Source of the DNA: Bacillota bacterium
GTDB lineage: Bacteria; Bacillota; Limnochordia; Darwinibacteriales; Darwinibacteriaceae
Length of the DNA: 35,640 nucleotides
Reading direction: 5' to 3'
Assembly: GCA_012521295.1 (NCBI GenBank)
Contig: JAAYMS010000107.1
Span: 1-35,640, forward strand
Position 1 is the stretch's first letter. Every line of letters starts with the position of its first letter. The notes beneath the pieces were generated by a model that did no database searches, was not told the DNA's origin, and saw only the letters and a program-made list of their open reading frames with translations. The position numbers and the translations under genes were made by a program. Of the stretch, positions 23,713 to 32,328 are shown in pieces.

Positions 23713-24627
23713 ATGCAGTACACGCATATTAACGACGAAGTGAAGCTGTCGCGCATCGTTCTGGGATGCATGCGCATCGCAAACCTTGGTCCTACAGCTG
23801 TTCGAGATTTAATCGAGACAGCATTAGACGCAGGTATTAACTTCTTCGACCACGCCGATATTTACGGTGGAGGACGTTCAGAAGAGGTTTTTGCCGAAGC
23901 ATTGGCTCAAGAGAAAGGATTGCGGGAAAAGCTATTCATACAGACCAAGTGTGGGATTCGCCCTGGGTTTTATGATTTTTCGAAAGAGCACATTCTCCAG
24001 TCTGTCGATGGCAGCCTAAAGAGGCTGAAGACAGATTATGTCGACGTACTTCTTCTACATCGGCCTGATACACTGATGGAACCAGAAGAAGTCGCTGAGG
24101 CTTTTACTGCGCTCGAAAAAGCTGGAAAGGTGCGGTTCTTTGGCGTCAGCAACCATAATCCCATGCAGATCGAGCTGCTGCAGCAGGCGCTTCCGCAGAA
24201 GATAATGTTCAATCAGCTGCAGTTTGGGCCAGCTCATACTGGGATGATCGACGCAGGAATTAACGTGAACATGCTCACTGATGGCGCCATTGTGCGGGAT
24301 GGGGGAGTACTCGAGTACAGCCGGTTGAAAAAAATCACCATCCAGGCTTGGTCTCCTCTGCAGTTTGGGTTTTTCGAAGGCGTGTTCTTGGATCACCCGA
24401 GCTTTGCCAAACTTAACACCGTCCTCGAGCGCATTGCCGACGAGCACGGTGTCCCCAAATCTGCAGTGGCAATAGCGTGGATACTCCGGCATCCTGCTCA
24501 AATGCAGGTTGTTGTGGGAACCACCAAGTCTGGCCGGTTAAAAGAACTCTGCCGGGCCACAGAAGTGGAATTATCACGGAAAGAGTGGTATGAAATCTAT
24601 CAAGCTGGTGGCCGGGAGCTTCCTTAG
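23713..24627 (+). CDS. Aldo/keto reductase
   Basis: The 304-residue product is full length for the family. The catalytic tetrad is visible: D46 (FFDHADIYG), Y51, K79 (IQTKCG) and H116 (LLLHRPD). The C-terminal nicotinamide-phosphate contact (VVGTTKSGRLKEL) is typical. It is closest in style to E. coli YdhF-type reductases (LGCMRI, DIYGGGRSEE). It probably reduces a carbonyl on a sugar or similar compound with NADPH in the cytosol. ATG follows GAAGGTG by 5 bases. It is co-transcribed with the sugar transporter upstream. Confidence 0.92.
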   Translation: MQYTHINDEVKLSRIVLGCMRIANLGPTAVRDLIETALDAGINFFDHADIYGGGRSEEVFAEALAQEKGLREKLFIQTKCGIRPGFYDFSKEHILQSVDGSLKRLKTDYVDVLLLHRPDTLMEPEEVAEAFTALEKAGKVRFFGVSNHNPMQIELLQQALPQKIMFNQLQFGPAHTGMIDAGINVNMLTDGAIVRDGGVLEYSRLKKITIQAWSPLQFGFFEGVFLDHPSFAKLNTVLERIADEHGVPKSAVAIAWILRHPAQMQVVVGTTKSGRLKELCRATEVELSRKEWYEIYQAGGRELP

Positions 24628-24657
24628 GCCCAAACTGTGAACATAATCACTACCAGG

Positions 24658-24708
24658 GAATCGGAGGAATATGGAGAACACACCATAACGGATCCAAGGA
24701 TCCGATTC
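24658..24708 (+). other. Competing hairpins and mini-ORF before the Mrp gene
   Basis: GAATCGGA (24658-24665) can pair with TCCGATTC (24701-24708). CGGATCC (24689-24695) can instead pair with GGATCCG (24698-24704). The two share TCCG and exclude each other. Between them GGAGG precedes ATG GAG AAC ACA CCA TAA (24671-24688), a five-codon frame, though with only 3 bases of spacing. Confidence 0.45.
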
Positions 24709-24731
24709 TGTCATAGAAAGGAAGGGAGCAA

Positions 24732-25517
24732 GTGAGTAATTTTCTTGTCCCGACTCATAGATTGAGCAACATACGCAGCACGATTGCTGTCATGAGCGGT
24801 AAAGGTGGTGTGGGAAAATCATCGGTCACCTCCATGCTTGCAGTGGAGCTCAAACGGCGTGGGCTTGAGGTCGGAGTTTTAGATGCGGATATTACTGGCC
24901 CATCGATACCAAAGGTTTTTGGTAGATCGGACAGACAAGCCTACGGGACCGAAGACGGTATCCTGCCCATGGAATCTGATATGGGCATCAAGCTGATGTC
25001 GATCAACTTTCTCCTGCCTGAAGACGATTCACCGGTAGTGTGGCGGGCGCCGCTGATCAACTCGGCTTTGCGTCAGTTTTGGACTGATGTTATCTGGGGT
25101 GATCTGGATGTGCTTCTGCTGGACCTGCCTCCTGGTACAGGAGATGTGCCGCTGACCGTTTTCCAATCCTTTGGTTTGAGCGGGGTGATTATGGTAACAA
25201 CTCCCCAGGATTTGGTTTCTTTGATTGTGAAAAAAGCCTACCATATGGCCGAAGCTATGAATATACCGATTCTGGGATTGGTTGAGAACATGAGCTATGC
25301 AGTCTGCCCTGACTGCGGCAAGGAGATCAATATCTTTGGTGAGGGGAAAACCGAGGCTCTAGCTCAAGAAATGGGCGTAGAGTTCTTGGGGCGCCTGCCG
25401 ATCGATCCATCTGTGGCCACACTCTGTGACCAGGGCCGGATCGAAGACATTCCCCAGGGGTTCCTTGGTGCGTGGGTGGACTTGATACCTGAACGCGTAG
25501 GTCTTGCGAGAGGATAG
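24732..25517 (+). CDS. Mrp/NBP35-type P-loop ATPase (iron-sulfur cluster carrier)
   Basis: The 261-residue product has the deviant Walker A SGKGGVGKSS (22-31), the DADITGPSIP motif (51-60), DLPPGTGDVPL and the paired cysteines C192 and C195 (CPDC) that bridge a [4Fe-4S] cluster in the dimer. It lacks the N-terminal DUF59 (MIP18) domain found in longer Mrp proteins. It is expected to bind and transfer clusters in the cytosol. GTG at 24732 has GAAGGGAG immediately upstream. It heads a tight run with the CDF gene (3 bases apart), dcd and the methyltransferase. Confidence 0.93.
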   Translation: MSNFLVPTHRLSNIRSTIAVMSGKGGVGKSSVTSMLAVELKRRGLEVGVLDADITGPSIPKVFGRSDRQAYGTEDGILPMESDMGIKLMSINFLLPEDDSPVVWRAPLINSALRQFWTDVIWGDLDVLLLDLPPGTGDVPLTVFQSFGLSGVIMVTTPQDLVSLIVKKAYHMAEAMNIPILGLVENMSYAVCPDCGKEINIFGEGKTEALAQEMGVEFLGRLPIDPSVATLCDQGRIEDIPQGFLGAWVDLIPERVGLARG

Positions 25518-25520
25518 GGA

Positions 25521-26426
25521 ATGGAATATCACGGTCGAGAGAGAATTGCATTTTGGGCGGGAGCGGTGGGTATTGCGAGCAACTTGCTCTTGTTCGCCGC
25601 TAAACTAGGGGCCGGGCTGTGGGCTAACAGCATTTCGATCATTTCTGATGCGTTCAACAACCTCACTGATTTGGGATCAGCAGTTGTGGCGGTGCTCGGC
25701 GTTAAGCTGAGCAGCCGCCCTCCCGATAAAGAGCACCCTCATGGGCACGGCCGCTATGAATATGTGGCGGCTCTCATTGTATCTTTCATCATCTTCACTG
25801 TCGGTTTAGAACTGCTCCACAGCTCGGTGCAGAAAGTGCTGCAACCTGAGCCCGTGGGGTTTTCTACCACAGTCGGCGTGGTACTCATCCTATCGATTGC
25901 GGTTAAATTGGGTCTGTTCGTTTACAACAGATCGGTAGCGCACCGCATAGGTTCGAGCCTAAACCGAGCAGTAGCCTTCGACAGTCTCAGTGATGCTTTG
26001 GCGACGACAGCTGTCTTATTGGGCGCGCTCATGCAGAGAGCCTTCGAGCTGACCCTTGATGGCTATTTCGGAATGGCACTCTCACTCCTTATTATGTACA
26101 CTGGATTCAGCACTGCTAAGGAGTCAGTCAACCTGTTGGTTGGAATCTCAGCTGACCCCGAGTTGGTCAAACAGATTGAGACCCTGCTGTTGTCGGTTAG
26201 GGGTGTGAAAGGTGCCCATGAGCTGCGTGTGCATGATTACGGGCCTGGCCGTACTTTCGCTTCGGTTCACGCCGAAGTAGATCCTGAGGCCAGTTTCGTT
26301 GACACGCATGCGGAGATTGACAAAATCGAAGAGCGCATTGCTGAAGAACTGGGTGTGAAAATCGTAATACACATGGAACCGGTCCTGCCAGAGGAGAAGG
26401 AACGGGATGGGGGAGGACAGCTATGA
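25521..26426 (+). CDS. Cation diffusion facilitator (CDF) metal exporter
   Basis: The 301-residue product has six membrane helices in the first 215 residues and a cytosolic ferredoxin-like metal-binding domain (about 215-290). The transport site shows N46-x3-D50 in helix 2 (SDAFNNLTD) and D154-x3-D158 in helix 5 (DSLSD). Zinc/cadmium members usually have H-x3-D in helix 5. Asparagine plus three aspartates is the arrangement known from manganese exporters of the MntE type, so Mn2+ (or Fe2+) efflux is the best guess. The HPHGHGRYEY loop after helix 2 is conserved. Its end overlaps dcd by 4 bases (ATGA). Confidence 0.92.
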   Translation: MEYHGRERIAFWAGAVGIASNLLLFAAKLGAGLWANSISIISDAFNNLTDLGSAVVAVLGVKLSSRPPDKEHPHGHGRYEYVAALIVSFIIFTVGLELLHSSVQKVLQPEPVGFSTTVGVVLILSIAVKLGLFVYNRSVAHRIGSSLNRAVAFDSLSDALATTAVLLGALMQRAFELTLDGYFGMALSLLIMYTGFSTAKESVNLLVGISADPELVKQIETLLLSVRGVKGAHELRVHDYGPGRTFASVHAEVDPEASFVDTHAEIDKIEERIAEELGVKIVIHMEPVLPEEKERDGGGQL

Positions 26427-26965
26427 TATTATCTGGCCTAGAAATACTACGTCATTTGGGAAACGATATTACTATTGAGCCCTTTGACCGGAATCAGCTA
26501 AACCCAAACAGCTATAATCTTAGGCTCCACAATGAACTGCTGGTGTACGACACTCCCGTGCTGGACATGAAGGTGCCGAATCCTGTCAAGAAGATCACCA
26601 TCCCACCCGAGGGTCTCCAGCTCGAGCCGAATCGCCTCTACTTGGGCCGCACTAAGGAATACACCAAGACGACGAAATTCGTGCCCATGCTGGAGGGAAG
26701 GTCATCTATCGGCCGCTTGGGCCTCGTGATTCACGTGACTGCTGGATTTGGCGATGTAGGATTTGCCGGTTACTGGACTCTGGAGATGTTCTGCATTCAG
26801 CCGATTATTATCTATCCTGACGTTGAGATCTGTCAGATCTACTACCACACAATTCAGGGTGACTATGAGCCCTATTCTAGCGGCAAGTATCAAAACAACA
26901 GCGGGATCCAGCCCAGCCTGCTCTATCGTGATTTCGAAAAACTTCGCAGTGAGGACGGTAAGTAG
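26423..26965 (+). CDS. dcd: dCTP deaminase
   Basis: The 180-residue product has the dCTP deaminase/dUTPase fold: LNPNSYNLRL near the N-terminus, EGRSSIGRLGL (91-101) for the nucleotide phosphates, and HVTAGFGDVGFAGYWTLE with the catalytic glutamate E121. It converts dCTP to dUTP for dTMP synthesis. Some relatives also hydrolyse dUTP to dUMP; which type this is cannot be decided by eye. It overlaps the CDF gene by 4 bases and the methyltransferase gene by 1. thyX, the next step toward dTTP, lies 1.4 kb downstream on the opposite strand. Confidence 0.93.
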   Translation: MILSGLEILRHLGNDITIEPFDRNQLNPNSYNLRLHNELLVYDTPVLDMKVPNPVKKITIPPEGLQLEPNRLYLGRTKEYTKTTKFVPMLEGRSSIGRLGLVIHVTAGFGDVGFAGYWTLEMFCIQPIIIYPDVEICQIYYHTIQGDYEPYSSGKYQNNSGIQPSLLYRDFEKLRSEDGK

Positions 26966-28308
26966 TGCACTTTCCACAAGAATTTCTTGACAAGATGCGA
27001 GTCCTACTGGGGGATCAGTTTCCTCAGTTTCGGTACAGCTTAGAGGAAGAGAGTGAGCGCGGTCTGCGCGTCAATTCGCTTCGGATCTCCGTACAAGACT
27101 TTCTCAACCTGTCTCCGTGGCCTTTGGAGCCAATTCCTTGGTCACGGCTTGGCTTCTACTATAGAGAAGACGATCGGCCAGGCAGGCACCCTTACCATGA
27201 CGCTGGCCTGTACTATATTCAAGAACCCAGTGCCATGGCCGCAGCCGAAGTCCTGGCGCCTAAACCAGGAGAACGGATATTAGATTTGGCGGCCGCTCCA
27301 GGCGGCAAGTCCACTCACATCGCGGCGCTCATGGACGGGAAAGGCTTGCTAGTGGCCAATGAGATCCATCCCGGCAGGGCTCAGATATTAGCTCAGAATG
27401 TCGAGCGTCTCGGCATCAAAAACATCGTTGTTCTTAACGAGACTCCGGAGCGGATCGCTGCTTATTTTGGTCCTATCTTTGACCGTGTTCTTGTGGATGC
27501 GCCTTGCTCGGGCGAAGGCATGTTCCGGAAAAACCCTCTGGCTTGCTCAGAATGGAGTTTGGCCCATGTCGCCAGCTGTGCTGTGCGTCAGAGCCTTATT
27601 CTTGATCAAGTTCCTTACCTGTTGAGGCCAGGAGGTTATCTAGTTTATTCTACATGTACTTTTTCTCCTGAAGAAAATGAGGAAGTGATCGCCTCTTTTC
27701 TGGCTCGCTACAGTGATTTCGTGTTAGAAGAAATCACACCGCAATGGGGTTTCTCGCCTGGAAGCCTTCAGGGGACTGTGCGGCTCTGGCCGCACAAGCT
27801 GCGGGGAGAAGGCCATTTCATTGCCTTGTTGCGCCGCCAGGAAGATGCGCCTGTGCAAGCAGTGAAGGCAAAGCGGTCCGCAGGCAGAAAAAGCGAAGCG
27901 CCCGAGCTGGGCGAATACCCAGAGTTCGCCAGCCAAGCGTTGAAAAAGCAGTTTGAGGGCGAGTTCAGGCGCTTTGGAGATAACCTATATCTTGTACCAG
28001 CAGAAGCACCTGATCTGCAGGGGCTGAAAGTCGTAAGAGCGGGCCTCCATCTCGGAACCTTTAAGAAACGGCGGTTTGAACCAGCCCACGCTCTCTCCCA
28101 TACTCTAAAGGCAGGAGACGTGCATTATACAGCCAATTTTCCCGGCGATTCTGAAGAACTCGAACGATACCTGCGGGGAGAAACTCTGAGCGTTGAAGGG
28201 CCTGATGGCTGGTACTTGGTGGCCGTTGATGGTTATGGCTTGGGCTGGGGTAAGCTGGTCAAGGGTGTCTTAAAAAACCATCTGCCCAAGGGGCTTCGTC
28301 AACCGTAA
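26965..28308 (+). CDS. rsmF: RsmF/NOL1-NOP2-Sun family RNA m5C methyltransferase
   Basis: The 447-residue product starts at GTG 26965, sharing one base with the dcd stop. Its catalytic core (about 70-290) has the SAM site LDLAAAPGGKSTHIA, the general DAPCSGEGMFRKNP with the release cysteine and STCTFSPEENEEV with the nucleophile cysteine. A C-terminal extension (about 315-447: LYLVPAEAPDLQGLKVVRAGLHLG, YLRGETL) matches the RsmF-type RNA-binding tail. It should methylate cytosine in 16S rRNA; the exact position is not readable. A bidirectional terminator follows. Confidence 0.93.
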   Translation: MHFPQEFLDKMRVLLGDQFPQFRYSLEEESERGLRVNSLRISVQDFLNLSPWPLEPIPWSRLGFYYREDDRPGRHPYHDAGLYYIQEPSAMAAAEVLAPKPGERILDLAAAPGGKSTHIAALMDGKGLLVANEIHPGRAQILAQNVERLGIKNIVVLNETPERIAAYFGPIFDRVLVDAPCSGEGMFRKNPLACSEWSLAHVASCAVRQSLILDQVPYLLRPGGYLVYSTCTFSPEENEEVIASFLARYSDFVLEEITPQWGFSPGSLQGTVRLWPHKLRGEGHFIALLRRQEDAPVQAVKAKRSAGRKSEAPELGEYPEFASQALKKQFEGEFRRFGDNLYLVPAEAPDLQGLKVVRAGLHLGTFKKRRFEPAHALSHTLKAGDVHYTANFPGDSEELERYLRGETLSVEGPDGWYLVAVDGYGLGWGKLVKGVLKNHLPKGLRQP

Positions 28309-28327
28309 TTAGACATAAAGAACGAAA

Positions 28328-28359
28328 ACGCTGCTCGAACCGAACGGCCGGCAGCGTTC
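28328..28359. terminator. Bidirectional terminator between rsmF and thyX
   Basis: AACGCTGC (28328-28335) pairs with GCAGCGTT (28352-28359). The minus-strand tail TTTTCGTTCTTT is the better one and ends thyX. The plus-strand tail is CTCTCATTT. Confidence 0.75.
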
Positions 28360-28365
28360 TCTCAT

Positions 28366-29079
28366 TTAGGCACGGTTGTCCAGTAGAGCCTGGAGGGAAA
28401 TCGGGAATTTCTCCATGGTCAGCTGATGTACCGCTTGGGCGTAATCACGAATTTCCTTCTGGGCATGCTCGTCCAATCTGAGCTTCAAGAAATGGGCAAC
28501 TGCCTGCAGGCTGGCGGTCCATACCCAGCGGACATACATGCCGTAGGCAGGTAGGAACAGCCTAGCTTGCTCTGCGCAGACGCCGGCTTCCATAGCTTCT
28601 TCGTAGAGGGCGATGCTGGCTTCGACGTGCGCAGCCAGTTTTTCAGTGTAGATTCTACCGATATCTTCTGGGAGATTCTCGCCGCTGCCCTGCTTGCGGT
28701 TTGCAGGAGCTGAACGCCACTCATCCGCTTCGGGTACCATAAAAACGGGTTCCTCAGTAATATAACGGCGGCTCGACTCATTCCAGGCAGTCAGCCGATC
28801 AAAGGGTTCACCATGCTCGCTTCCGATAATATGTTTCCACCACTGCCGCGCTACCATCAAGGGCGCATACACCTCAAATTTCAACACCGAATGACGGAAC
28901 GGTGAAGTATGTTCGTTTTCAGCTAAGTATTTGATCAGCCGCTCTTCCTTAGGGCCGAGTTCCGATGCTTCTTTATCGAAGCTTACTTTCGCATCATTTA
29001 CAGGTGATAGATCTGTCCCCATCCAATCCTTCAACAAGACGTATCCCTTACCGCCCACGTCGATTTTCAGTTTCTCCAT
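28366..29079 (-). CDS. thyX: Flavin-dependent thymidylate synthase
   Basis: ThyX makes dTMP from dUMP using methylene-tetrahydrofolate, FAD and NADPH. The 237-residue product shows EHTSPFRH (56-63), ARQWWKH (77-83), WNESSRRY (99-106) and the late LKLRLDEHAQKEIRDYA block. The usual RHR-x7-S signature is altered: it reads KHI, and about 10 residues (IGSEHGEPFDRLTA) separate it from NESSRRY, so this belongs to a divergent subgroup. ATG at 29079 is 9 bases after GGAG; the upstream ATG at 29085 is only 3 bases away. It is a single gene, convergent with the dcd-rsmF run. Confidence 0.92.
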   Translation of the reverse strand: MEKLKIDVGGKGYVLLKDWMGTDLSPVNDAKVSFDKEASELGPKEERLIKYLAENEHTSPFRHSVLKFEVYAPLMVARQWWKHIIGSEHGEPFDRLTAWNESSRRYITEEPVFMVPEADEWRSAPANRKQGSGENLPEDIGRIYTEKLAAHVEASIALYEEAMEAGVCAEQARLFLPAYGMYVRWVWTASLQAVAHFLKLRLDEHAQKEIRDYAQAVHQLTMEKFPISLQALLDNRA

Positions 29080-29152
29080 ACCCATGTGCTCCTTTCACCC
29101 ATGTTACTCATAGCTTATCATTTTTTGCCCTAAGGTGCAAGGGCATTCGTCT

Positions 29153-29995
29153 CTATCCCTTGATGGCACCAGCCGATACGCCCTTGGTAATCTGGTTTCT
29201 AAAGACGAGATAGAAGATGACCATGGGCAGCATACCAATCACTAGAGCCGCAAACTGACGGCCGTAATCCGATGACAGGGCAGAGGAAAATCGCAAAATA
29301 CCCACAGGCAGGGTGCGCAGGCTCTCAGATGACACCAAGATGTTGATTAACATAAATTCGTTCCACACGCCAGCAATATTGAGTATGGCCAATGTGACAG
29401 CGACGGGCCTGGTCATCGGCCAGATAATGGCTTGGAGGATCTTTAGGTAGCTGGCTCCGTCAATGCGGGCCGACTCTACGACAGAGTCAGGGATTCCTTT
29501 AATAAACTCTGTACAGAGGTATACGGCCATTGGCATTCCCATTCCGATATAGGGGATCAAGACTCCTGTGCGGGTGTTGTACAGCCCAACCGCGTTGACT
29601 AGGAGGAACAGCGGTACCATGATCGATTGGATGGTTAGGAGAATCCCAATTACAAAACTGCCGTGGAGAATGGGAGTGGCTTTAGACCGAATTTTGGCGA
29701 AAGCAAATCCAGCCGAGACAGCTAGAAAGATAATAGCTAATGTGGATGCAATGGTGAAGAATAAGCTGTTGAGAAACAGAGTCCCGAACTTGCCTAGTTT
29801 CCAGGCACTTGTGTAGTTGAAAAAGGTCGGGTTCTGCGGCCAGCCGATGCGATTGAGTTGGAATTCTGTTGTTGTCTTGAAGGAGCTCAAGATCAGCCAG
29901 ATCAGCGGCGCGATGGTCAAAAGGGTAAAGAGAATCATCATTGCGTACACAAAAAACCTCAGAAGCGGATGAAAATCACTTCGGACACGCATCAT
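29153..29995 (-). CDS. Sugar ABC permease (MalG/CUT1 type)
   Basis: ATG at 29995 is 6 bases after GGAGG and overlaps the stop of the partner permease (ATGA). The 280-residue product has six membrane helices and the ATPase-docking EAA loop SVVESARIDGASYLKILQAIIWPMTRP, as in MalG-type permeases. It ends AIKG, as many of this family do. It pairs with the MalF-type permease at 29992-30894. No CUT1 ATPase gene is present here, so the complex probably uses a shared MsmX-like ATPase encoded elsewhere. Confidence 0.95.
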   Translation of the reverse strand: MMRVRSDFHPLLRFFVYAMMILFTLLTIAPLIWLILSSFKTTTEFQLNRIGWPQNPTFFNYTSAWKLGKFGTLFLNSLFFTIASTLAIIFLAVSAGFAFAKIRSKATPILHGSFVIGILLTIQSIMVPLFLLVNAVGLYNTRTGVLIPYIGMGMPMAVYLCTEFIKGIPDSVVESARIDGASYLKILQAIIWPMTRPVAVTLAILNIAGVWNEFMLINILVSSESLRTLPVGILRFSSALSSDYGRQFAALVIGMLPMVIFYLVFRNQITKGVSAGAIKG

Positions 29996-30894
29996 TCTCG
30001 ACCTCCAAACCGGCTCTCTGTTAGGCGGACGATCCAAATCAGTATGAGGCTCAAGACTACCATAAATACCGAGATAGCATTAGCCCTCGGGTAGTTGGGA
30101 GCGCCCCTGAATGCATTGTCGTACATGTAGAGCGATAGCACTGAGGTCCGCCGCGCTGGATTGCCTGCCGTCATGGCAAAGACCAGATCGAAACTCTTAA
30201 GCGAACCGGAAATGGCCAGAATAGCGGTTGTCAAGATGACACCCGAGAGGCAGGGAAGAATGATGCGAGTCAGTACCTGCCATTCGCTGGCTCCATCGAT
30301 ACGAGCAGCTTCAATCAGTGCTGGATCGATTTTCTGGAGGTTAGCAAGAAAGATAATTAGGTACGTCCCAGTATACATCCACAGGATCACAAATAAGACC
30401 GGAAGGATAGCCTTCTTAGGATCGTAAAAGAGCTCATTCTCCCAATTGGGTATAAACTTCTGCATCAGTTCAGTAAAGGGCCCATATGGCGAGAAAAACG
30501 ACTGCCAGAGGATGCCAATAACGATTGTAGAAATCACCGAGGGCAGATAGATCATGGTCTGGAAAAAGTCACGCTGTTTGACCAAGCGGCGGTGAATGAC
30601 GTAAGCAAAGAGAAATCCTAACGGAATTTGGCCAAAAAGTGAGATCAGCATGATGTAAATGTTGTTTTTCAATGAGATCCAGAAATACTGGTCTTTGAAC
30701 ATTCGGGCGTAGTGTGTGAAACCGACAAAGTCAAGTTTTGCCCCAAATAAGGGCCCGCCATTGTAATTAGTCAGGCTGAGGACAAGTGAAAAAATCGTGG
30801 GGAACGCCACCACAGCCCAATAAATGAGCACGCCAGGCAGAACCAGAAGCCAGTAGGCGCGTTTTTCTTCGGCTCCAAGCATCTTGCGTTTCAT
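29992..30894 (-). CDS. Sugar ABC permease (MalF/CUT1 type)
   Basis: The 300-residue product has six membrane helices. It begins KRAYWLLVLPGVLIYWAVVAFP and carries the EAA loop ALIEAARIDGASEWQVLTRIILPCL, both standard for CUT1 permeases. The start is ATG 30894, five bases after GGAGGG. It sits between the binding protein (62 bases upstream) and the MalG-type permease. The substrate is likely an oligosaccharide or other glycoside. It is not readable from the permease. Confidence 0.95.
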   Translation of the reverse strand: MKRKMLGAEEKRAYWLLVLPGVLIYWAVVAFPTIFSLVLSLTNYNGGPLFGAKLDFVGFTHYARMFKDQYFWISLKNNIYIMLISLFGQIPLGFLFAYVIHRRLVKQRDFFQTMIYLPSVISTIVIGILWQSFFSPYGPFTELMQKFIPNWENELFYDPKKAILPVLFVILWMYTGTYLIIFLANLQKIDPALIEAARIDGASEWQVLTRIILPCLSGVILTTAILAISGSLKSFDLVFAMTAGNPARRTSVLSLYMYDNAFRGAPNYPRANAISVFMVVLSLILIWIVRLTESRFGGRE

Positions 30895-30912
30895 GTCAGC
30901 CCTCCTAGAGAG

Positions 30913-30938
30913 GCGAGGCGCAGCAAGCCGCGCCTCGC
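30913..30938 (-). other. Intercistronic hairpin after the sugar-binding protein gene
   Basis: GCGAGGCGC and GCGCCTCGC form a perfect 9-bp stem with an 8-base loop, 18 bases after the binding-protein stop. There is no T run, so it is more likely a stability or partial-termination element than a full terminator. Confidence 0.75.
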
Positions 30939-30955
30939 ATTTTCTAAATCATTTC

Positions 30956-32263
30956 TTACTGGGCAGCAAACCACTGATCAAAGGCATCTTGTACTCTTTG
31001 GGCGACCTCAGCTGGTGTTGCCAAGCCAAGCCCGATCTCCTGCAGGCCAACGTTGAGCGGGCCATAGACATCGCCTGCGAGGACGTTGTCAAGTACATAG
31101 GTTCCTACGTCTACCTTACCGTAGAACGCTAAGCGTTCTTGTACGAGGGGTTCGAGGTTGTCGCTGGTTACATCAACACGGCTGGGTGTTGTACCGCCGG
31201 TTTCAAGGCGTAGGGTCTGAGCTTCTTTGCCGTTGAGCCACTTGATCAGTTCCCAAGCAGCCTTTTCTTTTGCAGAACCAGCAGGGATGTTAGCGTTCAT
31301 GCCATAGCCGACGCCAGCTACAGTAGACGTGGAGTTCGAGTTGATCTCACCAGGGATAGCTGGGAAGACAGTGATGATGAAGTTGGGCTGTTGATCAACA
31401 GGGATCAGAGCTTCGCCGGTATCTGGGTCAGTCAAGAAGTTACCAGTCTTCCAGTCACCGTCGATCAAGAACGGAGCGCGTCCTGATGCGAACAGGCCGT
31501 TAACTTCGCCGTAAGTGGTGTTCATAATCTTGCGGTGGAGGACGCCGTCATCATAGAGCTGTTTGTAGAACTCTAGTGCCCTCATGAATTCCGGATCGGT
31601 GAACTTAGCCTTGCCAGCAATGATTTCGTCCATTTTCTCGTCGCCTACCAAGCGGCCGACTATCATGCTGAACAAGCACGATTGGATTACCCAGTCATCT
31701 TGAGCGCCCATCAATACTACGTCTAGTCCTGCATTCTTCAGAACAGGAACCATCGCGACCAGCTCTTCGTAGGTTTTCGGTACTTCTAAGCCTAGTGAAT
31801 CAAGGAGCCCCTTGTTGACATACATGACATGGCTGGCTGTGAGCGTGGTAGGAATCATGGCAAGGTAGCCGCCTGCCTGAGGCATAAGGGCAGCTTCGGA
31901 GAACTCGTGGCGGACTTCGTCGATGAATGGTGTTAAGTCCTTAACTAATCTCTTAGTGTGGAGAGTGGTGGAACGCCCGCCTGGCCACATGAAGATAACA
32001 TCCGGCAGGGTACCAGCTGCGGCATAGGCTTCTGTCTTGTGATGGAATGGTTCGTTGAACAAGTCTTCGCGAATGATTGTGATGTGAGGATTTCGCCGCT
32101 CGAACTCTTCCCAGATCTCAGTGATTTCTCGCGATGCGTTTGGTGCGGTTAGGTCGAAGTAATTAAGAACAGTCAGCGTGATTTTCTCCTCAGCATAGAT
32201 TGCTGGTGCAAACAAGCTCAACACCAATAGGGCACTTAGGACAAACAACAAGGTTCTTTTCAC
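30956..32263 (-). CDS. Sugar ABC substrate-binding protein (CUT1 type)
   Basis: The 435-residue product starts at GTG 32263, six bases after GGAGGG. It has a signal peptide (LLFVLSALLVLSLFAPAIYA-EE) without a lipobox, so it would be soluble in a periplasm. The mature part is an SBP_bac_1 fold: EIWEEFERRNPHITI, AGTLPDVIFMWPGG, YVNKGLLDSLGLEVPKTYEELV, FLIDGDW and KWLNGKEAQ. W residues in FMWPGG and DGDWKTG probably stack on sugar rings. It lies between a ROK regulator (65 bases upstream) and two permeases. Confidence 0.93.
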   Translation of the reverse strand: MKRTLLFVLSALLVLSLFAPAIYAEEKITLTVLNYFDLTAPNASREITEIWEEFERRNPHITIIREDLFNEPFHHKTEAYAAAGTLPDVIFMWPGGRSTTLHTKRLVKDLTPFIDEVRHEFSEAALMPQAGGYLAMIPTTLTASHVMYVNKGLLDSLGLEVPKTYEELVAMVPVLKNAGLDVVLMGAQDDWVIQSCLFSMIVGRLVGDEKMDEIIAGKAKFTDPEFMRALEFYKQLYDDGVLHRKIMNTTYGEVNGLFASGRAPFLIDGDWKTGNFLTDPDTGEALIPVDQQPNFIITVFPAIPGEINSNSTSTVAGVGYGMNANIPAGSAKEKAAWELIKWLNGKEAQTLRLETGGTTPSRVDVTSDNLEPLVQERLAFYGKVDVGTYVLDNVLAGDVYGPLNVGLQEIGLGLATPAEVAQRVQDAFDQWFAAQ

Positions 32264-32328
32264 TTTGGTCCCTCCTAAAGTTTACTGTTCTTGTAAGACA
32301 TTCAACCCCAAAAACCTCGACAAAACGA

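Noticed and set aside
29110-29150. Terminator between the MalG-type permease and thyX
   Set aside because: GCCCT/AGGGC forms only a 5-bp stem, and the T run lies on the wrong side for minus-strand transcription.
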